The notes under the pieces were generated by a model. That model made no database searches and was not told where the DNA came from. It worked only from the letters and a program-made list of their open reading frames with translations. A DNA stretch of 34,752 nucleotides from Burkholderiales bacterium (GTDB lineage Bacteria > Pseudomonadota > Gammaproteobacteria > Burkholderiales > Burkholderiaceae_C). The position numbers and the translations under genes were made by a program. The stretch lies in NCBI GenBank assembly GCA_025360385.1, contig JANYCG010000090.1:1-34752 (forward strand), in the 5' to 3' direction. This document shows, in pieces, positions 1-8,547 of this stretch (within the stretch, counting starts at the first letter, position 1; each line of letters opens with the position of its first letter).

Positions 1-1
1 G

Positions 2-3000
2 GTGATTGGCACAGTGGGCACAGCCATCACGGCGATCCAGGTCAACGCCAGCAACCCGCCGCTGAATGCGGGCAGCTACATTGCAACGGGCCTGCCTGTG
101 GGGTTGGCAGTCAACGCCAACACAGGAGTCATCAGCGGTACGCCCACGGCCAGCGGCGACTTTGCGCTGACTCTGGGGGCCAGCAACGCCAGCGGCGCGG
201 GCACGCTTAACGTCACGGTGCGCATCAACGCCAGTGCTACGCCAGTAATCACCAGTTCAAATACTGTCCCAACCCTCACTGCTGGCGTTGCGGGTGGCTC
301 CATTTACCAAATCACTGCGTCGAACGGGCCAAATTTGAGTTACGGGGTAGTTGCCCCCAGTAGCCTTCCGCCCGGTTTAAGTTTGAATGTTGCAACCGGA
401 CTTATTTCCGGCAATCCAACGCAAAGCGGGTCTTTTACTGCGACGGTCAGTGCAAACAATGCAGCAGGAAGCGGGACCAAAGTGCTGGCCTTTACTGTGA
501 ACGCGGTGGCTGCGCCAGTCGTCACCAGCCCGACATTTGTAAATTTGGCACCCGGTTTGGCAATGACGCCAATTCCGGTTTTGGCTTCAAATCCACCCAT
601 TCTGAGTTATCAAGTTCTATCCGGCAGCGCATTGCCGGCCGGGCTTGTCTTGAACGCCACGACTGGTTTGATTTCTGGCACGCCTACCTCGCCCGGGCCT
701 GTGTCCGTCGTCTTGAGTGTGAGCAATGCAGCCGGGACTGGGACATTGACGGTGCCATTCACTGTAGGAGTACCCGCACCCGCAAATTGTGTAATGACAG
801 TTCCTCTGAACACGGCAACTACACTTGACTTGAAGACCTGTATGTTCCCGGCCTTCTCGCCTACCGGAATTTCGATTTTGGCCACGCCTTCGCATGGGGC
901 CGTGACTATTAGTGGCACGAGTATTACCTTCACGCCTGTAAACAACTATTTCGGCACGGACAGCTTCTCCGCCGTGGCGTATTTCATTGGGGGCAGCACC
1001 ACGTCACCTGGCGTGGTGACCGTCACCATCACCGGCCGACCTGACCCGACCAAAGACACGAATGTGCTTGCCATTGCGGCAGCGCAGGCAGATACCCTCC
1101 AGCGATTTTCAAGAGCCCAGGTGTCAAATTTCCAGCGTCGCATGGAGGCGCTGCACCAGCGTGGAGGAGCCGGTTCTGGCGCTGCGCCAACACTTCTAGC
1201 CAGACGCGATGCGGCAAATTCGTCGCCCCCCGCCTTCGCTGAGCCTAACCGTAGCAGCCTTGCCGCACTGGACGGTCAGCAGGCGACTCGCCCGATATCG
1301 GAGGCACAGGCACTTGACGCGGTCGCTAGCGGCACGGGACTTAAGTCCCTGCCATTTGCAGAGTCGGTTGCAAGTCTATTGACTAACAAATCGGTGAATC
1401 TTGCCAATTTGGTGCAGGGCAACGGATTACCGACTTCAGATTCGACCAGCTATTGGATCGAAGGTGTCGTCAGTTTTGGCAAGGGGGGCGCTACAGCAAT
1501 TTCGAACGCTTATGAGTTCACTACAAACGGTGTCAGTGTCGGTGTTGATCGTCGGCTGAATGACAAATTTGCCTATGGATTTGGCGTTGGTATTGCTCAA
1601 GACAAAACACTGATTGGCACAGACGGCTCACGAAATGACGGGCGCGGGCTATCTGTCGCCGCTTATGGCAGTTACCAGCCCAGCCCCGGCAATTACATCG
1701 ACGGAATGTTGGGTGTTGGCACGATAGATTTCGATACACGGCGTTACGTCGCGCCCATCAACGACTTCGCATTGGGCAGTCGCAAAGGGGTTCAGTTGTT
1801 TGGCTCAATCACTGCAAGCCATGAGTTCCGGGACAACGGCCTCATGTTTGCACCCTATGGGCGCCTGGACTTCACCTCCGACCGAATGCAAGACGGCACT
1901 GAAACGGGTGCGGGCGCCTACGCATTGTCTTATTTTGGTCAGACAAGTTCGTCGATGCAGGCCGCGCTCGGAACTCGGGCCGAATCGATTCACTCCACCA
2001 GTTTTGGCTGGGCTATACCCCGAGTCAGGGCCGAGCTTAGGCATGAGTTCCAGAGTGACCGGCAATTGCTCATTTCTTACGCTGATCAAATTGGTGGCCC
2101 TGTTTATGCCCTGCCAACCGGTTCGGTGGGGCGCGATAGTTTGGTGCTGGGGGTTGGCAGCGACTTCATCCTGCGTGACGGCTGGACACTGGGCCTGGAC
2201 TATCAGCTTACCAACTCTTTTTCTCAGGAGTCGAGTTTTGCGCTGAAAATCAAGCTGACCAAAGATTTTGATGCGCGCGGGTTGCCCAAACTGCTCGGCG
2301 TTTCCGCCGAAAATCAAGGCAAACCCATAGATGTTCAGGTCGATGCTGGTTTGGTGGTCGATGACAACGTGACTCGAGCCAAAGAGGGGCCGGATCGCGT
2401 GTCCGACAATTCCTATTTTGTCAATGTCAGCAAATCCAGCCAATACCCACTGTCTGAGCATTCAAGAGCCTTGCTGACAGGGACATTGGGTGGAGAAAAA
2501 TTCCAAAATTTCAATGGCCTGAGCCGCCTGTCCGCCAGCATTGAGGGCGAACTGCAATACCGTGATTCTTCTGAATTCGATGCGCCTACCCTGGCATTGT
2601 TTGGGCGCATTTCGGTTGACCGCCACCAATCTTATCTGCGGGACGGTTACAGGTACTCCCTGGGTGCCTCCATACGTGAACCATTGACGGATCGAATCAG
2701 TCTCTTTGCCGCATTGGCCTATAACGAGCGCTTTGGGAACAGCGCGGTCTTCAATTCGACCGACACTTCGCTGCGGCTGAATGCTGACTATGCCTTGAGC
2801 GCACGTGCGACCCTTTATGCGACGGGTGAATACAGGCGCGGCGACATTGTGTCTACCGGACGGCCGTCACTTGAAAATGTGAGCATTGCCAAAGTATTTG
2901 TGCAAGATGATGCTTACCCTGGAGGTCAGTTTTTCAGCTACAAATTTGACGGCTCAACGATTCTGGCGACATTTGGGTATAACCTGGGTCTGGGGCCACG

Positions 3001-3124
3001 AGACTCAGTTGATTTTTCATGGCGCCGGGTTGAGTCCACGCCGAGTTTGCGCCCGAGCTTTGTCACCTCGCCCAATAGTTACATCGACAACCAGTTCGCA
3101 ATCACCTATCTGGTCAGGTTCTAG
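2..3124 (+). CDS. Outer-membrane autotransporter-like protein with Ig-like repeats (5' end outside window)
   Basis: The reading frame is open from the window edge, so the true start and signal peptide are missing; 1040 residues are visible. Three repeats of about 85 residues (about 1-75, 80-167, 170-255) carry the putative-Ig (He_PIG) signature 'LPxGLxxNxxTGxISGxPT' followed by 'SNAAGxGT'. A fourth beta-rich module (about 262-350, 'NNYFGTDSFSAVAY') resembles cadherin-like tandem Ig domains. A charged helical stretch (about 355-390) precedes an autotransporter-type beta-barrel (about 470-770, 'YWIEGVVSFGKGG', 'GFGVGIAQDK'). A further beta-rich region (about 775-1040) contains 'VDDNVTRA' and ends in '...ITYLVRF', a terminal aromatic typical of outer-membrane barrels. 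Inference: a surface-exposed adhesin or structural protein. The cytochrome lipoprotein gene starts 5 nt after its stop codon, so the two are probably co-translated. The partner or ligand is unknown. Confidence 0.8.
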   Translation: MIGTVGTAITAIQVNASNPPLNAGSYIATGLPVGLAVNANTGVISGTPTASGDFALTLGASNASGAGTLNVTVRINASATPVITSSNTVPTLTAGVAGGSIYQITASNGPNLSYGVVAPSSLPPGLSLNVATGLISGNPTQSGSFTATVSANNAAGSGTKVLAFTVNAVAAPVVTSPTFVNLAPGLAMTPIPVLASNPPILSYQVLSGSALPAGLVLNATTGLISGTPTSPGPVSVVLSVSNAAGTGTLTVPFTVGVPAPANCVMTVPLNTATTLDLKTCMFPAFSPTGISILATPSHGAVTISGTSITFTPVNNYFGTDSFSAVAYFIGGSTTSPGVVTVTITGRPDPTKDTNVLAIAAAQADTLQRFSRAQVSNFQRRMEALHQRGGAGSGAAPTLLARRDAANSSPPAFAEPNRSSLAALDGQQATRPISEAQALDAVASGTGLKSLPFAESVASLLTNKSVNLANLVQGNGLPTSDSTSYWIEGVVSFGKGGATAISNAYEFTTNGVSVGVDRRLNDKFAYGFGVGIAQDKTLIGTDGSRNDGRGLSVAAYGSYQPSPGNYIDGMLGVGTIDFDTRRYVAPINDFALGSRKGVQLFGSITASHEFRDNGLMFAPYGRLDFTSDRMQDGTETGAGAYALSYFGQTSSSMQAALGTRAESIHSTSFGWAIPRVRAELRHEFQSDRQLLISYADQIGGPVYALPTGSVGRDSLVLGVGSDFILRDGWTLGLDYQLTNSFSQESSFALKIKLTKDFDARGLPKLLGVSAENQGKPIDVQVDAGLVVDDNVTRAKEGPDRVSDNSYFVNVSKSSQYPLSEHSRALLTGTLGGEKFQNFNGLSRLSASIEGELQYRDSSEFDAPTLALFGRISVDRHQSYLRDGYRYSLGASIREPLTDRISLFAALAYNERFGNSAVFNSTDTSLRLNADYALSARATLYATGEYRRGDIVSTGRPSLENVSIAKVFVQDDAYPGGQFFSYKFDGSTILATFGYNLGLGPRDSVDFSWRRVESTPSLRPSFVTSPNSYIDNQFAITYLVRF

Positions 3125-3129
3125 CCAAA

Positions 3130-5115
3130 ATGGTCAAGCCCATCCTTAATCGTATTGTTTGCCTGATCTCGTTGGGCTGCCTGTTGCTGTTGGTCGCATG
3201 CGGTGGTGGTGGCGGAGGGACGAGCGGCGGTGGCGACATCGTTCCGGGCAAAGGGCCGGTCCTTGCCGCCACCGGCCCCGACAGTTTCCTGCTGTTCCCC
3301 AATCCGCAAAAACAGGTCGACGGATCCCTGGAAGTGAATTCCACCGACTATGCAAAGGCCTATTACGAGGCGATAGACCCCAACAATGACCGGGATACCC
3401 TGGCCAAATTCAAGGCGGTGAATGGTCTGGGCACTGGCAGTGGTGGTGGCGCAATAGAAGAGTCTGTCATTGTCGGTGACCAGCGCGATTTGGGGTATGG
3501 GCGCAAAATGACTGCCCGCCAAAATGCCGACGGCAGCTTAGCATTTTTCGTTGAAAATTACCTCGTTGGTGCCTACGGAGCCTATTCCCCATTGAACCTT
3601 GAAGCAGCGATTGTGGGCGCCAAGCAATGGCATATCGGCACCAACGGCATTGAGTTCAGCCCAGGCCCTGGCGGGACGGTAAAGTTTGCCAAGTTCTATA
3701 CCTTTGACCCCATCACCGGCGCAAGGCAAATGGCTGGCAACCTGGATGGACGCGGCGCGAAAGCCATGCCCACGATCTGTATCTCGTGCCATGGCGGTCG
3801 CGGTGACCCGCTCACGCCGCCAGATGCTTCAGGCAAACGGCTGTTCGCGAAAGTCATGAACACGGTGTCACAGGCCCGTGGCGATGTTGGCGCACAGCTG
3901 CATCCGTTTGAGCCTTCGTCGTTTGATTTTTCCAGTTTGCCTGGCTTTTCCCGGGCCTTGCAAGAATCCAAAATCAAGACCATCAACAAGATGGTGCTTT
4001 GCTCGATGAACCTGTCAGAAGCCTCAGGGTTTGCCGAGGATGTATGCCGGGCCAACAACCGCCCGGACAATGGCGGTCTGGCAACTATCAATGAATACCA
4101 GGGAACGGCGGCAACCCACCTCAAGGAGATGTATGGCGGCGACGGCATGCCCCTCGCGGCTACCAGCGCGACGGATACCTATGTCCCTGCCTCATGGGTG
4201 GCGGCGGGCCAGTCCTCGCTTTACATCAAGACGCAGGCGCAAGTTTGCCGTGTTTGCCATTTGCTGCGGGGCACCGGGAACCAGTCGGATATCAACTTTG
4301 ACAGTTTTGAGAAATTTGACGGCTACAGCGACCGTATCAAAACCCACATCATTGACCGGGGCAACATGCCTTTGGCCAAACTGATTTATGACAAATACTG
4401 GAGCACGCCGGAGATCAACAGCGTCATGGCCAACTATCTGGTCGGTAAAGCTTATGCAGACGGTGGGCAGCGCCCTGGCCGTCCCATTGCCGACCCCGGG
4501 CCCAATCGGGTAGTCAAGCAGTTGACAACTGTGTTGTCGGGTGCCATGAGCCTGTATTCAAGCAGCTATCAATGGACCATCGTCGGCGGACCCACAGGTG
4601 CCAGTTTGACCAATGCCAGCAGCGTTCAGCCGACGTTAACTGTGCTTGCGCCCGGCAGTTACACCGTGCAACTGATCACGGGCAACGGCAGCAGTGTGAG
4701 CTCTGCAAGCTCTTTCACCTTGGTGGTGGATACGTCACTTTCATATGACCCCGTGGCGCTGCGTTTTAGCGACATCAAAGCCCTGTTGCAGGCAGGTGGG
4801 GGGCATTGCACCACTTGCCATCAGCCTGGAGGCAATGGTGCCGTAACGCCGCCCGTCTGGTACGCCAGTTATGACCGGGCAGGCACCGGCAATCCACTGG
4901 ATTCAACCAATGACCATTGGCTGTACACCGAACTTAAGGGGCGCATCAACTTCACTGATTTGGTGGCAAGCCCCTTGCTGAGAAAACCTTCTGGCAACCA
5001 TCACAACGGAGGCTTGCGGACAGGCTTTGACACCAGTCTTGCGCCGGGTGACGCAGGACGCATAGATTACGACAAATTCCTGGGCTGGATTCTGAATGGA
5101 GCGCCAGAAAATTGA
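3130..5115 (+). CDS. Tri-haem cytochrome c lipoprotein with PKD-like domain
   Basis: The 661-residue product begins with a lipoprotein signal peptide; the lipobox 'LVAC' places the lipidated Cys at residue 24, followed by a Gly-rich tether. Three c-type haem-binding motifs are visible: CISCH (217-221), CRVCH (373-377) and CTTCH (560-564). Between the second and third lies a beta-rich PKD/Ig-like stretch (about 450-540, 'YQWTIVGGPTGASLT...GSYTVQLITGNG'). Expected location is the periplasmic face of the inner or outer membrane, or the cell surface. The start is only 5 nt after the stop of the upstream barrel gene and has no strong ribosome-binding site, which suggests translational coupling. 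Inference: it hands electrons to or from something at the outer membrane together with the barrel protein, or is a redox enzyme of unknown substrate. I do not recognise a named family. Confidence 0.82.
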   Translation: MVKPILNRIVCLISLGCLLLLVACGGGGGGTSGGGDIVPGKGPVLAATGPDSFLLFPNPQKQVDGSLEVNSTDYAKAYYEAIDPNNDRDTLAKFKAVNGLGTGSGGGAIEESVIVGDQRDLGYGRKMTARQNADGSLAFFVENYLVGAYGAYSPLNLEAAIVGAKQWHIGTNGIEFSPGPGGTVKFAKFYTFDPITGARQMAGNLDGRGAKAMPTICISCHGGRGDPLTPPDASGKRLFAKVMNTVSQARGDVGAQLHPFEPSSFDFSSLPGFSRALQESKIKTINKMVLCSMNLSEASGFAEDVCRANNRPDNGGLATINEYQGTAATHLKEMYGGDGMPLAATSATDTYVPASWVAAGQSSLYIKTQAQVCRVCHLLRGTGNQSDINFDSFEKFDGYSDRIKTHIIDRGNMPLAKLIYDKYWSTPEINSVMANYLVGKAYADGGQRPGRPIADPGPNRVVKQLTTVLSGAMSLYSSSYQWTIVGGPTGASLTNASSVQPTLTVLAPGSYTVQLITGNGSSVSSASSFTLVVDTSLSYDPVALRFSDIKALLQAGGGHCTTCHQPGGNGAVTPPVWYASYDRAGTGNPLDSTNDHWLYTELKGRINFTDLVASPLLRKPSGNHHNGGLRTGFDTSLAPGDAGRIDYDKFLGWILNGAPEN

Positions 5116-5163
5116 GCGCCCTGGTTCCAGCGGCAGACTGTCAATTGCTTAGGTTCCATTGAC

Positions 5164-5180
5164 CGAACCGTGACGGTTCG
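5164..5180. terminator. Hairpin between convergent genes
   Basis: A perfect 7-bp stem (CGAACCG / CGGTTCG) with a 3-nt loop lies in the 81-bp gap between the convergent cytochrome lipoprotein and FecR genes. There is no clear T-run on either side, so an intrinsic terminator is plausible but not certain. Confidence 0.4.
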
Positions 5181-5196
5181 CTCTAAATGCAAATTG

Positions 5197-5934
5197 TCAG
5201 TAAGTACGCCGCGGTGCGTTATACCCGTCGCGTGAAAACACGATGGGCGAGCGTCGGCCCACCAGGGTTTCAATCAGCGACAGTTCCTGATCCGTATGAT
5301 TGACAAACCCGGCCCTGCGGATATTGCTACCTGAGTTAGCGCCTGACGTGATGTAAAGCGGTTTGTCATGGTTGGTGGCGGCCACGGTTTCCGCGCTGGT
5401 CGGGTCGGCGGTGGCCTGCACTTCAGTCACGCCATAACAGGTGCAAAAATAGGTCAACTCAGGGTCAGACTCGACATAAAACCCGGTACCTCGAATACCA
5501 ATCGTCGACGTAGACGTGCTGACCTTCATGGGGGAATTGCGCGATACCGACAAGAGCCGCCCGGTGACCATGCGCAGGCCCGCGATGATGGCTGAAGCGC
5601 TTGTGTTTTCCGGCGCTTCAATTTGCAGTTTGCTGTCCCCGCGCAAAATCATCGAGTGTGTGTTGACCACAAACACGACTTCGCTGTTGCGCGCGGTCTG
5701 CACGGTATCCCCAGGTTTGATCAGGGTTTGCAAGTTGGCGATTTGGTCATTCACGGTGACTTGCCCTGACAAGCCGTAGATGGATTGGCCCGGTGGCAAT
5801 TTGGCTGGCCGACTGCCAAAAATGCTGAAACCCTGCGCCAGCGCGTCGGTGACAGCACTGGTGAACAAGCCCGCGCCAAGCGCCTGGATCAGCAGGCGTC
5901 GACGAGGGTCGTCGTAGTTGTCAAAGCGGTTCAT
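5197..5934 (-). CDS. FecR-domain periplasmic protein
   Basis: The 245-residue protein has an N-terminal export signal with two adjacent arginines ahead of a hydrophobic stretch ('DPRRRLLIQALGAGLF', cleavage probably after 'DALAQ'), which could be a Tat signal. Residues about 50-150 match the FecR domain pattern ('LIKPGDTVQTARNSEVVFVV', 'GTGFYVES'). Stand-alone FecR-domain proteins of this type are commonly found beside large outer-membrane or surface proteins in betaproteobacteria. It is not the classical anti-sigma FecR: there is no sigma-factor gene here and no cytoplasmic sigma-binding N-terminus. It is convergent with the barrel and cytochrome genes, so it is not in their operon. A weak AAAGG sits just before the ATG. 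The precise role is unknown. Confidence 0.8.
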   Translation of the reverse strand: MNRFDNYDDPRRRLLIQALGAGLFTSAVTDALAQGFSIFGSRPAKLPPGQSIYGLSGQVTVNDQIANLQTLIKPGDTVQTARNSEVVFVVNTHSMILRGDSKLQIEAPENTSASAIIAGLRMVTGRLLSVSRNSPMKVSTSTSTIGIRGTGFYVESDPELTYFCTCYGVTEVQATADPTSAETVAATNHDKPLYITSGANSGSNIRRAGFVNHTDQELSLIETLVGRRSPIVFSRDGYNAPRRTY

Positions 5935-6046
5935 GGCAGGGCCTTTCGGTTGACGATGTATGGCGCAAATCCTAGCACGAAACCATGATTTTAAGCCTCA
6001 AAAATGAGAATTAGTGCCGGATGTCCTTGTTAAATATACGTAAGAA

Positions 6047-6063
6047 GCTATTTATTACATAGC
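6047..6063. repeat. 17-bp palindromic mini-repeat GCTAT-N7-ATAGC
   Basis: Inverted 5-bp arms flank an AT-rich centre just downstream of the fumarase stop codon. Similar 17-bp sequences occur inside aceF (31357-31373) and lpdA (33674-33690). It could also act as a weak hairpin at the end of the fumarase transcript. Confidence 0.4.
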
Positions 6064-6082
6064 AGACCGCTACCGTGCCAAA

Positions 6083-7633
6083 TTAAGCAGCCGCAACCGT
6101 TATGCCTTTGAACTCACCCGCGGCAATTTTTTTCTGCCACGCTGCCGGCCCGGTGATGTGCGCACTGGTGCCGCCCGAATCAACCGCTACCGTCACCGGC
6201 ATGTCCACCACGTCGAATTCGTATATCGCTTCCATGCCCAGGTCAGCAAAGGCCACGACGCTTGCCGTTTTGATGGCCTTGCTCACCAGGTAAGCTGCGC
6301 CACCCACCGCCATCAGGTAGGCGCTTTTGTGTTTTTTAATGGCTTCAATTGCAAGCGGGCCACGCTCGGCCTTGCCAATCATAGAGATCAGGCCGGTTTG
6401 CGCCAACATCATTTCGGTGAAACTATCCATGCGGGTCGCGGTGGTGGGGCCTGCGGGGCCGACCGCCTCATCCCGCACCGGATCCACCGGGCCCACGTAG
6501 TAAATCACCCGGTTGGTGAAGTCAACCGGCAGTTTTTCGCCTTTGGCCAGCATGTCCTGGATGCGCTTGTGCGCGGCGTCGCGCCCGGTCAGCATCTTGC
6601 CGTTGAGCAGCAGGGTATCACCTGGTTTCCAGGCCGCCACCTCAGCCTTGGTCAGCGTGTTGAGGTTCACCTTTTTACTCTTCACATAGTCCGGCGTCCA
6701 GTGCACATTGGGCCAGCTATCCAAGCTTGGCGGCTCCAGATAGACAGGCCCGCTGCCGTCCATCACAAAGTGGGCGTGTCGGGTGGCGGCGCAGTTGGGG
6801 ATCATGGCCACCGGCTTGCCAGCAGCATGCGTAGGGTACATGTTGATCTTGACATCCAGCACCGTGGTCAGCCCGCCAAGGCCTTGCGCACCTATGCCCA
6901 AGGCGTTGACTTTTTCATGCAACTCAAGGCGCAGCGCTTCGACTTTGCTCAGTGCAGCACCAGACGACGATTTGATCTGCAACTGGTACATGTCAATGTC
7001 CTCCATCAAGCTTTGTTTGGCCAGCAGCATGGCCTTTTCTGCCGTGCCGCCAATGCCAATGCCCAACATGCCCGGCGGACACCAGCCAGCGCCCATGGTG
7101 GGCACGGTTTTCAGCACCCAATCCACGATGGAGTCATTGGGGTTGAGCATCACCAGTTTGGACTTGTTCTCCGAGCCGCCGCCTTTGGCTGCCACCGTCA
7201 CGTCCAGCCTGTCGCCCATGACCATTTCCACGTTGATCACTGCTGGCGTATTGTCTTTGGTGTTTTTGCGGTCAAACTGCGGGTCAGCAACGATGGAGGC
7301 GCGCAAGGTGTTGTCCGGGTGGTTGTAGCCCTGGCGCACACCTTCGTTCACCGCGTCGTCCAGGGTTCCGGTGAAGCCCTCAAGCCTCACATTCATGCCG
7401 ATCTTCAAAAATACATTGACGATGCCGGTGTCCTGGCAAATCGGCCGATGGCCCTCGGCGCTCATCTTGCTGTTAGTCAAAATCTGCGCTATGGCATCTT
7501 TGGCAGCCGGGCTTTGCTCGCGTTCATATGCCCGCGCCAAATGGGCGATGTAGTCTGAAGGATGGTAATAGCTGATGTACTGCAATGCGGCAGCAATGGA
7601 TTCGATCAGGTCGGCCTGTTTGATGGTGGTCAT
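6083..7633 (-). CDS. fumA: Fumarate hydratase, class I
   Basis: The 516-residue protein is the single-chain class I type, in which the alpha and beta parts are fused. It reversibly hydrates fumarate to L-malate in the TCA cycle, in the cytoplasm, using an oxygen-sensitive [4Fe-4S] cluster. Likely cluster ligands are Cys66 ('RPICQDTG'), Cys185 ('GAGWCPPGM') and Cys281 ('IPNCAATRH'). The C-terminal beta part contains 'GPAGPTTATRMDSF' and 'VDSGGTSAHITGP', both typical of the family. Length and motif order match full-length FumA/FumB-type enzymes. It lies 51 bp downstream of a UPF0114 membrane-protein gene on the same strand and may be cotranscribed with it. No strong ribosome-binding site is visible before the ATG. 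Confidence 0.95.
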   Translation of the reverse strand: MTTIKQADLIESIAAALQYISYYHPSDYIAHLARAYEREQSPAAKDAIAQILTNSKMSAEGHRPICQDTGIVNVFLKIGMNVRLEGFTGTLDDAVNEGVRQGYNHPDNTLRASIVADPQFDRKNTKDNTPAVINVEMVMGDRLDVTVAAKGGGSENKSKLVMLNPNDSIVDWVLKTVPTMGAGWCPPGMLGIGIGGTAEKAMLLAKQSLMEDIDMYQLQIKSSSGAALSKVEALRLELHEKVNALGIGAQGLGGLTTVLDVKINMYPTHAAGKPVAMIPNCAATRHAHFVMDGSGPVYLEPPSLDSWPNVHWTPDYVKSKKVNLNTLTKAEVAAWKPGDTLLLNGKMLTGRDAAHKRIQDMLAKGEKLPVDFTNRVIYYVGPVDPVRDEAVGPAGPTTATRMDSFTEMMLAQTGLISMIGKAERGPLAIEAIKKHKSAYLMAVGGAAYLVSKAIKTASVVAFADLGMEAIYEFDVVDMPVTVAVDSGGTSAHITGPAAWQKKIAAGEFKGITVAAA

Positions 7634-7684
7634 GGTTTTACGCAGTTCGAAGTGAGTCTTTTGGGGTAAATCGAGGATGCGTCC

Positions 7685-8311
7685 TCAATCGTTGTTGGCG
7701 CGGCCATCCAATTCTTTGGCGTCGTGGTCGGCGCGCTCCATCAGCTTGTCGGTGTAAGCAATGGCCATGGCGCTTAACAAAAAGGTCACGTGGATGATGG
7801 TCTGCCACATCAATACCTTCTCGGAGTAATTGGCGGCGTTAATGAAAGTTTTAAGCAAGTGGATGGACGAAATGCCAATGATCGCCGTGGCCAGTTTGAC
7901 CTTCAACACACTCGCGTTGACGTGGCTCAGCCATTCGGGCTGGTCGGGGTGGTTTTCCAGATTCATGCGGCTTACAAAGGTTTCGTAGCCGCCCACGATG
8001 ACCATGATCAGCAGGTTGGAGATCATCACCACATCAATCAGCGCCAACACCACCAACATGATCACTGTTTCATTCAGGGATTTGATGTTGGTGTCTGCAT
8101 AACCAATGCTTTTAACCAGCGCATCAACGTCCGGCTGATTGCCGAATGCGGCCCCCACCAGGTGGTACAGCTCGATACCGAAGTGGAAAACGTACACGGC
8201 TTGCGCGGCAATCAAACCCAGGTAAAGCGGCATTTGCAGCCAGCGGCTGGCAAAAATAAAATTCGGCAGCGTACGCATGCCGTTGCCTGGGTTTTTGCGG
8301 TGAGATGTCAT
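7685..8311 (-). CDS. UPF0114 (YqhA-like) inner-membrane protein
   Basis: The 208-residue product resembles the YqhA/UPF0114 (TIGR00645) family: 'FASRWLQMPLYLGL' at the N-terminus, 'VIMLVVLALIDVVMISNLLIMVIVGGYETFVS' in the middle, and 'GISSIHLLKTFI' plus 'HVTFLLSAMAIAYTDKL' near the end. About four hydrophobic segments suggest an integral inner-membrane protein. The family has no established function. An alternative ATG 11 codons downstream (before 'RTLPNF') lies nearer the E. coli YqhA start; neither ATG has a strong ribosome-binding site. Same strand as fumA and 51 bp upstream of it. Confidence 0.85.
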   Translation of the reverse strand: MTSHRKNPGNGMRTLPNFIFASRWLQMPLYLGLIAAQAVYVFHFGIELYHLVGAAFGNQPDVDALVKSIGYADTNIKSLNETVIMLVVLALIDVVMISNLLIMVIVGGYETFVSRMNLENHPDQPEWLSHVNASVLKVKLATAIIGISSIHLLKTFINAANYSEKVLMWQTIIHVTFLLSAMAIAYTDKLMERADHDAKELDGRANND

Positions 8312-8533
8312 AATTTTCTGTGACCCATGAAGTTCAGGCTTGAATTGTAGAAGGGCTAATGTTCATGCACCGTCGCCCTGCGCCCTCATCCCATGAAAGT
8401 TCGCTCATTCACCATCATGCCAGACGGGGGCAAATGCAAAGCGGATCCGAATGAAATTTGCGACATCAACTCACCAGCCGTCAGTAGCATGTAAGTGCAA
8501 ACCCGGATAGTTCAGCCCATGCAAAACTTAACT

Positions 8534-8539
8534 AAGGAG
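8534..8539 (+). promoter_or_regulatory. Ribosome-binding site of acs
   Basis: AAGGAG lies 8 nt before the acs ATG at 8548 and fixes that start. The rest of the 236-bp gap to the divergent UPF0114 gene must carry acs promoter signals, but I cannot point to a convincing -35/-10 pair. Confidence 0.7.
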
Positions 8540-8547
8540 ACAACACC

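Noticed and set aside
5197-5934. FecR as an anti-sigma regulator of iron uptake
   Set aside because: No sigma-factor or TonB-receptor gene is nearby and the protein starts with an export signal, so the classical Fec role does not fit.
6158-7558. Long open frame (466 codons) opposite fumA
   Set aside because: It is the reverse-strand shadow of a certain fumarase gene, with no recognisable domain and a His/Gln-rich composition typical of antisense frames.
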